From Harmonia axyridis (lineage: Eukaryota > Arthropoda > Insecta > Coleoptera > Coccinellidae), in the NCBI RefSeq assembly GCF_914767665.1, contig NC_059503.1, positions 15,438,001 to 15,502,000 of the forward strand: a stretch of 64,000 nt of DNA, in the 5' to 3' direction. The notes under the pieces were generated by a model that was given only the letters and a program-made list of their open reading frames with translations, ran no database searches and was not told where the DNA came from. Below, one piece after another: positions 46,121 through 58,700 of this stretch; positions within the stretch are counted from its first letter, which is position 1, and the number at the start of each line of letters is the position of its first letter. The translations under genes and the position numbers were made by a program.

Positions 46121-48594
46121 TTATCCTATTGATATGAGCTGTCTGAATCTATCAGAAACAGAATTAATTGGTTTGACCAGAGTCCAAATAACAGTAGAAA
46201 TGATAAAAAATAACAGTATTCCAAAAACTATATCATCTGAATGTGTTCTCCACTCAAACCATTTTGTGTATACACTCAATATTGCAGATAATCCTCCAAA
46301 CAAATAGGCCAGAGTCCCTAAAACGACATGCACAAATTTATTCAACTTTGGAGAGTAATAATCCTTAAGTTCTCTATTGTATAGAGTAAGTACCCCATTC
46401 AAACCACTTAGAATAGCAAAGATGAATCCCAGTAAACCAAATAAACCATGCCAAGATTTGAAATGAGCCTTGCTCTTATTGAGTTTGTTTTGGAAGGCAA
46501 TCCAAACTCCTATGATGCTCAAAATTAATGCTAATGCTTGTAAGATCCAGTGGTACAAAATTCTATTCGATCCAATAATGTTCTTCAGTACATTATTATC
46601 TCTATTCAATATTAAGATTCCTTCAGTTAACAGCAGTGTCCACTGAAACAAAACTTAATTGAATGCAACTGATTTTTGCTATAAAGAAATAATATGGATT
46701 ATAGAATTTTTCATTGCTCAAAAATAGGGATTCATTTGTTTAAAACATAATAAACTCAATTTCCACAAAATTATAATACAATTGTTTCGTTACATTGTGG
46801 CTTTATCATATATACATTTTAACTGAAAGCAGAATAGAAATTGCAATAATGGTATAAATAGTATATAATTGCAATGACGAAAGTATTATTGAAATCACCA
46901 GTTACATTCGGTATTTCTCAACTGTTTGATGATATCGAACAAAGCAGATGAGCTATTTGTTTATTTGAAAAAATATTTTTGAAATAATACCTATTTTTTT
47001 GAGGGATTATATTCGTCTTAATTTTTATTTTAAGAATAGGGGATTTTGAAATTATGTATAAATTCTTTTAATATGTAGAATGCGAGGAGTTTGATTGTCC
47101 TGTTTTTCCAATGAAAACTATATGGCAATCATCAGAAGACAACATAGACCCCAGATTGATTTCATTGTTGTTAATGAAAATTCTCGAGACAGTCCAAGAT
47201 ATCATTGATTTTGCAAGCTAGGGTTATTTTTTATAAAAAAAATCGAGGATTCCAGCAGTTTCTAGCAGATGAATACTGACTAATAATGGAAGTGATTGTG
47301 AAAATTACCTATATGTCTTTTCTTGCAGAAACTAAATCACCTCCAATATTATTATCCAATAATGTTTGAATTTTATATTCAAAGAAAATTATTATTTGAG
47401 TATTTGACATAAATTTGAGGTTAGGTTGGAGCAAAAAATTGCAGATGGTTGGAGCTGGGTTAGGAAGTCCAAAAAAGAAAACGAAAAAATGTTCAATGAC
47501 CCAAATAGCAGGATCATAGAATTGATGCAGTTATTTTAAAATTCATCGGATATGAAAAATTCGATAAGAAAATTGAGGTACATCTCCTAGATTGAAGAAA
47601 ATAATGGAAATATACAGTTTGTAACAATGGAATGTAAAGGATAGTTTGTTACTAGAAAACTGAAAAATGAAGGTAAAGAAAACTTTATAATTTTGAGTAC
47701 GAAAAATGAAATAAATAAAACTTTTGAGGTAGGAGGTATTGGAAAACAGTAATTTTTTAGTCATTTTGATATAATATTGTTTTCTTCATTTATTTCCAAG
47801 GACATTTTTTCTTTTAAAAATTCATAATATTTTTTTTATTCATTTTTTTTAATGAGCGAATGAGACATATTTTGATAATCCATTTCGATCTGAGAGGATT
47901 CTGAGGTCTATAGGTATAGGTAGACTGTGGAGAGATTATATTTTCAGAGCGCTAGGTATATCATTTCGCCACGATGTCTTTATTTTTAAATTTTGAGCTG
48001 ATGATAATGGTCTTAAACGATAAGGTTCGCTTCACTTATAACGGATTCTTGATGGTAACATTTAATTCTGTCCGATTTGAATGACTCGAAAAGAAATTTT
48101 CAGGATAGATTCTGAATTCGAATGCCACTTTATTTCACGGTGATGAAATTTGTAAAAACATATATTTACATGTAGAATAAAATATTCGATATTCATACAA
48201 AATTTCATGTTCAGCCCGAAGCCAGTACCACAGAAAGGAGAATATAAAAAAAAACTCGATATATCAGTGACAACAGATCCGACCAAAATGAGATTTTGGG
48301 CCAATGCGTTTCTCAAATTTTTAATATCCTAGTTTTGCATCATTGAACATTCATTAAGTTAGCAATGAGATAAAGATTAATTTTTATAAATGGGAGCACA
48401 TAACTACTTACACCAACACTCATAAGGATAGGATGCCATGTGAAGAATTCGATCGTTCCAGAAAATGATAAATATAACATATACACAGCGAAAGCAACAA
48501 TGAATAAATGAACTACATTTGTTACTCTACCCGAAGTCACTATAGACGATAATGTTCTTCTGGATTCATCTCTGTTTTTCTCACTTCCTTCCAT
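46121..48594 (-). CDS. Cytochrome b561 domain-containing protein (CYB561D2-like)
   Basis: A six-helix, two-heme transmembrane electron carrier, probably transferring electrons from cytosolic ascorbate across an internal membrane, as known for CYB561D2 (family 222 aa; here 234 aa). Exons: 48594-48412 (MEGSEKNRDES to HPILMSVG) and 46642-46121 (WTLLLTEGILILN to ISIG). Splice phase is 0 on both sides, with GTAAGT and TTTCAG signals. Four conserved heme histidines are visible: TWHPILM, LYHWILQ, SWHGLFG and FVHVVLG. Six hydrophobic segments fit the fold. The 1.77-kb intron holds no recognised element. Gemin2 follows 33 nt after the TAA. Confidence 0.9.
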
Positions 48595-49489
48595 ATCGAC
48601 TTGTTAGAACAATCACTAGGAGTAGAACAATTCTCATCCATATAAGATATTAATACTATTCACGATCTGATTATCTTCAGCTACTGTCACGTAGAAAATT
48701 TATCTCAGACTCATCTTATAAGTCGATCAGCGTTACAGTTAGTGCAATATAAATTTATTATTTGGTAATCAAGGCTTCTACATATTCATTCTTATCGGGT
48801 ACGTGCCAATGTTTTAATGATTTGGTTTTACCAGAGTACACGATCTACAAATAGTACCTTCCCACATTGGCGTCACAAAAGGGAATTCATCGAATGGTGT
48901 TTCATTGATACTTTAAACGTTCAAAGTTGATTCTTCGGCACTTATCGAATTGTATCTATAGATGTTAAAAAACGCTATTGAGGACTAGTTCATTCATATG
49001 ACCATTGCGCCCTTGGAGGCCATACTTAACATAACTTGAAAATAATTTAATACTTTGATATAAAGGAGAACATTCAAATTCATATGTTTTGAGTTTAGGC
49101 ACAAAAACATTATGCAAAGTTATGGTTTCATATTGATGATAACTTGAAGTTGACTTCCATTCTGTTCTTTCCATTCCCTTCGCCATAAATAAGACAAAAA
49201 AAAGAAATATTGGTTTGCATGATGAACCAAGTGGTGGAAATCAATCTAATAATTCTCTTTCGTGCAACAAACACTCTTCAAACAGCAACGCTGTTTTCTG
49301 TTTCCCAGAATTTTAAGTCAATAAAGGACTTAGGCAGAAAGTCTTTAAGCCTTTTTATTTCAAGTAAATAAGTCATTGTATACAATAGTGTGGCTCTAAA
49401 AAAGAGAGAAAATAATAGGTCAATAAAGAACTACGAGACTTAGAGTTTTTAAGCTTTTTTTTTTTTTCAAAGAAAGCACTTCTTTCCTA

Positions 49490-49675
49490 GAATATCAATA
49501 TGGGATAACCAGCTTAGATTTCTGTCAATATGTTTCCCAAGAAATCCATACAACTATGTGTCATCAGCAGATATATCAACACAAGGCAAGCCAAATGAAT
49601 GGGCAAATAATTTTGGAATAATAAAAAGAGTAGCGGTCCCAACACGGAACCCTGAGAAACCCCTAGCTCTATATT
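49490..49675 (-). mobile_element. Non-LTR reverse transcriptase fragment
   Basis: The minus strand reads LGVSQGSVLGPLLF then SADDT a short distance later. These are the conserved G-x-PQGSxLGPLLF and (Y)ADDT reverse-transcriptase motifs with the stretch between them shortened. To its left (49310-49480) are two T-rich tail-like repeats containing TCAATAAAG. Confidence 0.7.
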
Positions 49676-50480
49676 GTTTTCGATTGAAAATCATTCTTCT
49701 ACTTTGACTGATATGGTTCTATCCTTGACAAAACTACGCAATCAATTTAAGAATAGTCCCCTTCGTTTCAATATTTTCAGCTCGACTGGATCAGTAGTTT
49801 TTTCGATTATAGAGAAAACAAAATTACCTATGGGTATAACTACGGAATCATTGAACGGATTTTGTCCATAAACGAACCCAACCGAACTATTAGGACCCTG
49901 AAAAGTTATATTCTTTTTATTTGACCCTGAACTGATAGGATATGATAAACAGATTCCCTAAACTGATATTTTCCGCCGTTTCAGTTAGATTTTCATGAGT
50001 GAATCGTAAATATTTGAGTTAACTTCTCTTTTCCAGGAATTTCAGAAATCACTGATTGTTGTTTTCGTTATTTTGAATGCATATTTGAAAATATTTACCT
50101 TGATATTTTTGTAGTTTAACAATTGAAAAAATTATTTTCTTCATCATATCTGAACGATTTCGAAATATCATAACGATATACAAAAGAGAAAATTGCCGTA
50201 TTTTAAGGATGGTAGGTTTATACACTACTTTTCGTACTGATTTTTGTATTCTCCGTCAGGAGCAATTATTATTGGCCTAAACCGTTAACTTTGGCTGTAT
50301 TGATAGAAGAATTGGATAATGATGGTAACATTGAAGTACCAGAAGGTTTGCAATTTTTGCACCTGGAAACGTATTCGATGTCTACGACTTATGAAACTGG
50401 ATTCTGGAGACGAATTTAGTGTTGATTTAGCTCACAACCAAAATGATTTCAATTGTAATTTATGTAGTTGCGAGAACATA

Positions 50481-51156
50481 CAGGGTGGCCATTTGAAAAC
50501 GAAACAGACGAGATTACAGACGAAATAAAGTTTTACGATAGAAATGCTCGGACAGGTCGATTTCTGTTTCGAGGGGGACAACTTAAGATGTAGGTTACGG
50601 ACGCATAGCGCTTCAACCCTTGCTACTACAACCCTCACCCCCAAATTTTGAATAGGGAAGATGGGGTGAGTGATACCTCATTTGAAAGGTATTTTTATAC
50701 TGATTTCAGCACAGTAATTGTTTTTTCATTTTATGCATTAGTTCTCGAAATATTCTTAACTAAGTATTTGAAAATGAAGTAGTGTTTTCATGGCACTTGT
50801 AGTGTTTTGTGAAAAATCGACATTTTGAGCTTCAAAACAACCATGACTGTGGCTTCCTTCCTAACTAACTAACTAACGCATGAATATTTCGAGAACGAAT
50901 GCATAAAATGAAAAAACAATTACTGTGCTGAAATCAGTATAAAAATACCTTTAAATTGAGGTATCACTCACCCCATCTTCCCTATTCAAAAATTGGGGGT
51001 GGGGGTTGTAGCAGCAAGGGTTGAAGCGCTATGCGTCCGTAACCTACATCTTAAGTTGTCCCCCTCGAAACAGAAACCGACCTGTCCGAGCATTTCTATC
51101 GAAAAACTTTATTTCGTCTGTAATCTCGTCTGTTTCGTTTTCAAATGGCCACCCTG
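50481..51156. mobile_element. Foldback/palindromic MITE with about 280-bp arms
   Basis: A 676-bp element beginning CAGGGTGGCCATTTG and ending CAAATGGCCACCCTG, with TA on each side. The left arm (50481-50762) and right arm (50878-51156) are reverse complements over about 280 bp with few differences; a 115-bp spacer contains CTAACTAACTAACTAAC. Both arms encode the same spurious frames on opposite strands. No transposase. Confidence 0.9.
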
Positions 51157-52339
51157 TATATTTTGTCCCCAATAATTCATCTCCCTCAGATTGTTTTCGA
51201 TGAAGACGTCATACTTTGCTTCACCAACACGTATGCTGAACAGAAGAATCAATCAGGTAATTAATTTTTTTATTGCATAATTGATTCGAGTTGAGGACCA
51301 ACTTGTGAACACAAAGGTAGATTTTAGACAAGTTACATGCACATTAATAGATGTGGACAAGCAAAATAAGAATGAAACAAAATTAAAATAACATAAAAAT
51401 AAAAAAGATATATCATCATCATCATCAAGATTGCAAGGTCGTAGTTAAGGGGAGTACTGGGGGTAATTATCCCCTACCTCCCTAAATCTTCCAAAATATA
51501 AAACTCCAGAATTCTTGCCCAGACGAAGAACGAATATATTTCAATAAAAATGAACCAATAATCATTTTACTTTTCTTTGAAGTAAAAAATTGAACACTTT
51601 TACGGTTATGAGTTTATTATCGCTTTCAAGATGATTAAATATAGTATCGTTTCTATAGGTTAGAGGAAGCAGAATTCGAGTTGTGTTATGAAAAATGCAC
51701 AAGTGAGACTGAAAATCTGCCAGATACAGCATGCACTGCGATAAGTCAATATATTTGAATGTTTACTTGACATTATATTTGATCTCTGTAATGCTTGTAG
51801 GTAAGTGGGGCGAGCTCTGAGAGGAGTTTTTCAACATTGAAGAGGTTGAAAACTTGGCTAAGATCAACAATGGATCAAGAAATATTGGCAGGTTTGGCCT
51901 TATTATACATTCATAGGAAAATTGAACTTGATATTGATTCTGTGATAGAAAGAGGTTTGCGAATATGAAGAGGAGATTCTTAGAATTGGTACCTATAATG
52001 TTTAAAAAAACACTTTCTCTCAGCTCGTTTGGAGGGATTCAAATTTTATTTTAAAGCTTTTTAGACCGAAGAGTTCTTGAGAATGGTCAACTGTTAGGAT
52101 GAATATATGGGTTGAAAAAAATCAAATTTCCGTATATAGTATTGATTTGGCATGGTAATGAGGCATCTACTAATAGTATGACCTACTGGAAAACTCAACT
52201 GAACTAGTGGAATACAACTGAATATGTTCCAAAACTTTCCAAGGTGGTTCATCATTATTATTATTATTACTGAATCGGAGTCGTAGCGGTTCTGTTCGCC
52301 TTCCGAGAACTGCGACCAAATTAATATTTTCTTTTCAAT

Positions 52340-53105
52340 CCTACCTATTCATACAAACCCAGGGAGGCCGTCGATACTGTTAACGAAGCTGAGGACATCC
52401 TTAGGAACTTTGGCTGTTAGCTTGGCTGAGTATCCAGGACAGACTTTCCCATATGATTGATTCTTAGGCCAGTCAATCCCGGACATTTGCTCACTATGTG
52501 TTTGACTGTTTCTACCTCCTTTCCACAGAGCCTGCAAATCTCGTCTGTTGACTTACCCATGTGGTACAGAAGGAATTTGCATCGACAGTGGCCTGTCAGC
52601 AGTATCACCATTACCCGAAGCTCAGCTCATGGTAGCTTCAAGAGCTTCCTGGTATAGGTCAGTGAAAGCACCACAAATTTCTTTATCTGAGCATAGACCA
52701 GGAGAGTTCCTTCAAAGAGTTTTCTATTGTTCCACTCTCATTGTTGGACCGCTGCCTTATATTGGTCTTTTTCAAGCCCACAAAAAGGCTCAGGACCAAC
52801 AGGTGTTAACCTTGATGCTCTTTTTCAAGTTCATCAGCTTTTTCGTTTCTTTCAATACCACAATGCCCCGGTACCCATAGTAGAGTTACTTGATGGCCTC
52901 TGACCAGTTGCTTTATGGTATATCGGCACTCCTATGTCAGCAGAGACCCCTGGCTATATGATTCCAGGGATCTCAGCATGGCCTGGCTTTCGGTAGTGAT
53001 GTAAATACATCCCCTTTGTGGTTTTTGAGACACTCTCGAGCCATAGATAGACAGCTAGTATCTCAGCAAGTTAGAAGGCACACTTTCCATCAGGGTTCTA
53101 GAGAT
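52340..53105 (-). mobile_element. Non-LTR retrotransposon 3' fragment (RNase H and C-terminal CCHC)
   Basis: On the minus strand: WVPGHCGIERNEKADELEKE (about 52880-52815) is the RNase H end with its GHxGIxxNExAD signature. Further on, TGHCRCKFLLYHMG followed by ICRLCGKEVETVKHIVSKCP (52600-52480) is the C-terminal zinc knuckle typical of Jockey/R1-type LINEs. Stops and a frameshift separate the parts. A TTATTATTATTA-type repeat near 52255-52268 may be the 3' tail. Confidence 0.8.
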
Positions 53106-54336
53106 TCTCCAAGGTGGTTTGAAAAACTTATCAAATAATTAGTGGTTAGCGAAAAATAATGAAAATGTAGATTTATGTCCCTTTCGTTTATAACTCGTGG
53201 AAAGAATGTAACATTGAATCATTTATTGAAATTAAATCAAATACATACATAAAACATAAACAAATGAAAAATCTGTGAGGTGCAGTCTCAATTGAAACAT
53301 TTTTTACTACACATTTATCTAGAAATAAATTCAATATCAAAATGAATATCTGCGAAACATATTGGAATGAGCACAAAAAAATTTAAAATAATGAACGATT
53401 TTCATAAAGCATATGCTATTTCAGCATCGACCAAGTTTGTTGGTTATTCGCAATTTCCTCATGACTTTTTTTACGAATGTCATTTTCGAAATTGTCAAGC
53501 AACAAACCCTCATATAACATCGACACATTTTGCCGTCAAAATTTCATCTCTGGCGGTATTACGCATGAAATATGGGAGGAGTAGACAGAAATGACGAAAA
53601 TATTAATGAATACATTTAGTGTCCATATAAGGCAGAAAATGGTGCTTTTCTTTATTTTCACATCGCATCGACATGGTTGTACAAAATGCGTGACCATAAC
53701 ATAGGAATCATAATGGTAGAAAAAATCATTTATTAGACTTTCTAACATTTATGACATGTGATATTCTTCAAATCTATAGCAAGATAATCAAAACGACCCC
53801 TCTCATCATGGTATCATCCAGGTATGATTGAAAACATTTCAAATTTCACATAAAGGAAACTTTCTTATGCCGAAATTGTAATGAGGGTCTCCACCCTAAG
53901 AACTGTCTCATTAATCTTTATTACAAATAATTTCTATTCATGGGATTTAAACCCTAAGATTCTTTTAAAAGATGTGAGTTTTTCAGAAAATTAAACGTTT
54001 CAAAAATATTTCATCACTAGTTTCATTTGAATAATCTCTGAATGGGGATTTGTTTTAGCAGTTTTTGAGAGAAAAAGCAAAGAAATATAGTGAAAAATTA
54101 GCAGTGAAATCGCTAGGAAGCATAATAAACCAGATACCTTCCTATTATTTACACTGTGCCAATGTTTCTTTGATTGGAGCGACAATTTCTCTTCTTCCAA
54201 TCGCCACACGTAAATTTCGCTAATGATGAAATTATTCAGATGGCCGATAGAAAAAAAGGAGTTCTGCAGAGCGCGGTCATTGGACCCATAACCGGTCTTG
54301 TGGTTAAGCTCTCGGTTCCGTGTAAATAAAATTAAT

Positions 54337-54394
54337 TCAGTTCTATTTGATACGATTTGCGATGTGTTGAACTAATTAGTGAATTTTCGATTAA
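54337..54394 (+). promoter_or_regulatory. Candidate ACE transcription start and 5'UTR exon
   Basis: An arthropod initiator-like TCAGT (54337-54341) is followed by about 55 nt ending TTAA/GTGAGT, a strong donor. It fits as a non-coding first exon for the ACE gene, whose first coding exon is preceded by an acceptor at 55730. Only an inference from signals. Confidence 0.3.
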
Positions 54395-55733
54395 GTGAGT
54401 TGTTTCCCTTATTTTTTTTTGTGCTTGCATTTCTTTCTTTATAGGATATTTTTATTTGCATTCGAAAAGAGATCATTTCTTTGAAACAACAACTGCAGTT
54501 TGCAGTGGCGATATCGAAATTATTATTTTTGGAATTTTAGTTTTTCTTAATGTATGTATATATAATTATTTGATTTTCAACAAGAATTATTAGTTCAAAA
54601 TTAGTTTGATTGCAGGAAGCTATCAACAAATTAGGAACACTTTGTTCTCCCGATTGTGATATTTAATTGAAAACCGATAACTACATTTTTATGAATTGAA
54701 TATCTGTTATGATTCTCGCTAAATAAAGTTGTTTTCTTTCGATTCGCTCTATATGTATATATTGTTCAGTTCCGAAATTGTTGATGATGAGATGAGAACA
54801 AAGCTGGGAATCCCTGAACGGTTGAATGATTTCACTAATCTTCACGTTCCTGTTGCTTTCTTGAATCAAGCTTATCTTTAGGAATTACTCAGTTTCTCAT
54901 ATTAAAAATTCCTGGAACTTTGGTTTCATTAGGGTCCAGAATGACCAATTTAAGTTTTTACGGCTTTTGCGATTACGAAATTTGATTGGACATCCGAAAT
55001 TTCACATTTTAATGCATCGTAAATTTTGATTAACTTAATAATGTCTTCGCGAAAAATCAATTCGGAAATTGAAAATGGAATAATGTTCTGGGACGACTAC
55101 ACATCATCATTATATTCCTTATAAACGAGCCTATATTTTCCCTGCATCGTTCTTTTGTGTTCTTTATGCCTCAGAGAATCTATCATCAAGGTTAAACGAG
55201 GTTTTGAAATTGTAGTTTATGCGTTAGGTATCGACTGACCTAGAAGAATATCCATGTAATTTTATTCGACATTACATTCGAAGTGAGTTGTTCTGAAAAG
55301 TTCTTATTCTTGCATGTTTTCTATTAATCATCAGTATTACAGGTAGAATTTGCAAAATGTTTGTTGGATACATTGTTTGATTAAACTCTATAATTTTATT
55401 TGAGATGCCTAGTAATCGCCAACAACAGACTTTTAAATATTTTTTTGCTGCAGAGTTGAAATTCTTTATATGATTTTTTCTTTATTTCGTTGGGTGTCTA
55501 CGATCTGTTAATTTATGTATTAATATTTTTTCATGAAGAGCAGACAAAAATTATCGTATTTCAGATTGCTAATTTTGAAATAATCAAAATCTTTAAATTG
55601 ATACCTTAAATTGCACTGATCGTATTGAATGCTTAGTATCAAGAATTGAATTATATTGAAAAAGTATGTCTGGATTTGTAATTTTTTGTTTTTTTTTTAT
55701 ACCCTATCTGCATACAGTGTTGTTTTTCAGGTA

Positions 55734-58700
55734 ATGAAAGGAATTTTCTTATTGTCTATATGGATCTGTATACTGAAAATAACGAGATGCTCAGATCCAG
55801 AACTGGAAGAAGAAGAACTGCGAGCCAGAGATTTTATGACCATTTTAAACAAGGAATGTGAGGAAGATGGAAATATCCAGAATAATATCGAATGGGATTA
55901 CACAGTTGATATGTCAGAGGAAAATTTGAAGAAAAAAGTAGGTCAAATGAGTTTGATAAAAAAATTAAATGGAAAGCATTTTCAAAAGCAAGCAAACATT
56001 CTATGTTTGAGATGTAGCTAAGAGTATGGTAATGGTCTGAAATGATTGGTTTCGGATCACGAGAATTTGCGTTCAAAATCAATTCTATCCGTCTGTCCGC
56101 TATTCACATGATAACTCTCGAACGGAATGTGCTAGACACTTGAAATTTGTAGAATAGATTGAAAAAATACCCACCCGGTCGAACGAATGGTCATGCAAGG
56201 TCTTGAATCTTTTGCGGAGCATTACCATAGACCTCATCTTTCACGTGGTCCCAAAGAAAAAAGTCTATAGGTATTAAATCACAAGATCTCGGTGGCCAAA
56301 TAATATCTCCAAATTCTGGCATAAAAAAACATTAATCACAGCCTAATTCTCAAGTTCAACGAGGAATCGGCAAACATGGGTCTTCGTCAACAGTATGGGC
56401 TACATCAGCAATATTCTGAATTGTTCTTGAGCGACGCACACGGTTTCACTATTGCCGGCCGAGAACGTGACTCACGACCACCCAAAAGTGCTTAAATTTA
56501 GCAAAAAACCATTTTTGTAGTGAATTTCATCAATTTCAATGAGTTGTTGAACCGTTTCATTTTTTCTAATGGCATAGTTTTGCTTGTCAAATGTCAAAAG
56601 ATGACAGATTCAAAATTGACAGCTCCCAGGCTAGTGGGCTATTCAAAATGAAAACTCTTAATGGAATTAGTAATTTTAAGTTTTTTTCGGAAATCATGGA
56701 TATGTATCAATCAGAATTCTGCTACTTAGTTGTAAAATAACTGTTGAAGGTTCTTCGAAATTTCCTGATCAAATGAAATGAGAAAGAATTTGAATGAACG
56801 CGGAAATTTTTTGTTTCCAATTCCTACGTATGGAAAATCAATTCATTCAGAAGCTTCAGCTTGCCTAACAATAAGCTATTCGGCTTGCCAAATTTTTTGT
56901 GAAGTTCAAGACTTCTTTTGCATTCGAAACCTTTAAAACACAATTCTCTTGTATTTTCTCAGATGGATATTGTTTCCGAGAATTCCCAGAAGGCAAAGAA
57001 ACTATGGATGGAACTGACCAAATTTAACTGGAGGAGCTTTTCTGATCCTGATTTAAAAAGACAGTTTATGCTAGAGTCTATTGCGGGTCTGAACGCTTTG
57101 TCTGAAGAAGATATCAATAGAATTTCCAGAATTAAAGTTGATATGCAAAAGGCCTACACCAATGCAAAAATTTGCGACTACAAGAACAGAAGCAGATGTG
57201 ATTTGATTTTGAGTCCAGGTGAGTAGACACCTATTTATACCTTAGATGTCTAAAACACTGGTGTGTTCACTAAGATACTCTTGAAAAACCTTAAGATTAA
57301 ATTGGCGACTTTTGAAGGGACCAGCCTTCTTGGATTTTAATAGTATTGGTCCCTATTCACTTGATTTGCGCATCGTTTCCTATGGCGCTCACGTCGTCGT
57401 TCTGTCAATGTCAATGTTTTAAGGTTAAATTAAGATGCATAGAAAACCTGGTGTGTCTACTTATACCTGTAAAACTTTCAGACAAAACGGGAGATTTTTC
57501 AGATTTATACCTACTTGATTTCAAGGGATCGCGGTCTGTTTCAGATGGCGCATACATCGTTTACATTTGACATTTCTCTCAATTCTCGACTCTTGTGAAC
57601 CAAGGGCGTAGATCTTTTTTTTTCTTGGGGGGATAATTGAAAAAAAAATTCTGACGACAACTTTTACTCATACCTGTAATGTTAGAAAAAGAAGTTTGAT
57701 AAGGAAGTTTGAACCAAATTACTCGAAATAATTGTTTTTATTACTAATTCGGTTTGTTTTTGCCTTATACTGGGAGTTCTCAAATTGGAGTTACGAAGGA
57801 AAATGAGAAATTACTTGGATAATTTAAAAAAAAAAAAGTTTTATGAATATGAGCCCACAAACACTTTGCTTTCAATATACAGGTTGTTTCTAGTGTGTCT
57901 TACTTTTTGTGATGCTTATATCAGTTCATCAATATATTTATTAATCGTCGCTACAGATTGGGTAAATAAATACCAAAACTTAGAATTAATTCATTCATTA
58001 GAGCTTACTAGCTGGATCTTTATAATAATTTGGATTTTCCTGAGGATTACTAGAGATTTTTTCTCGAAATCGATAGCAGATACGACAAAACTATAACAAA
58101 CCAAAAAGTGTAGTACTGGACCAGAGTGTTTTTCTACATTTTTCTAAACTAACAGCCATTCACCAAAATATAGTTTTGGAGGAAGGAAGCAGGTATCCTT
58201 CCAGAAAAAATATCACCCTGTAGATTTGCATTCAAATTTAGTATATCACATGGTGACATCTTTAAACTGGAATATCTATGGCCAATTCAAATTAAATATC
58301 TTGTGAAGGGAAGGTTATACGAGAAAAAAAACTTAAACTTTAACACATGTATCTCAAAACAAAATGTTTGGGGACTCATGTTATAGGACTTTTTTTCTTG
58401 AAATGATCCGGAAATCTGTCATTTTCATTTGTATCTCCAATTTAGGAACACCGTGTAATTACCCCCAGTATCCCCCCATTTCTACGCTCTTGTCGTAAAC
58501 TTTGAGTATAGAACAATAATATTTTATATTCTATGGTCTGTCATTATATTCCATTCATTTGATTAAAAATTCGATATGAACTGAATTGTAATTTATTGTG
58601 AATGTTTGCAGTGTCTAAAATCAGTATTTCATTTTTAAACGGCACCTGGCAGATAGCGGGAATTCGAAATTTTTTGAAGAGCGCCCCCTTACAGAACTCT

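Larger units (their letters stand above)
48595..54250. other. Gene-poor region rich in transposon debris
   Basis: Between the CYB561D2-like gene and the ACE gene. It contains LINE fragments (49490-49675 and 52340-53105), a foldback element (50481-51156) and a hAT-terminus-like scrap near 51430-51490 (CGTAGTTAAGGGGAGTACTGGG) related to the element at 57601. No host exon was recognised; open frames here are short and lack domains. Confidence 0.5.

Noticed and set aside
50432..51203. Similar 60-70 codon frames on both strands
   Set aside because: They are the two arms of the foldback element translated on opposite strands, not genes.
53367..53594. 75-codon plus-strand frame
   Set aside because: It has no domain, splice context or conservation clue and sits in transposon-rich DNA.
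57785..58096. 103-codon frame with hydrophobic segments in ACE intron 2
   Set aside because: It lies inside a hAT-like element, has low-complexity lysine stretches, and has no family match I can name.
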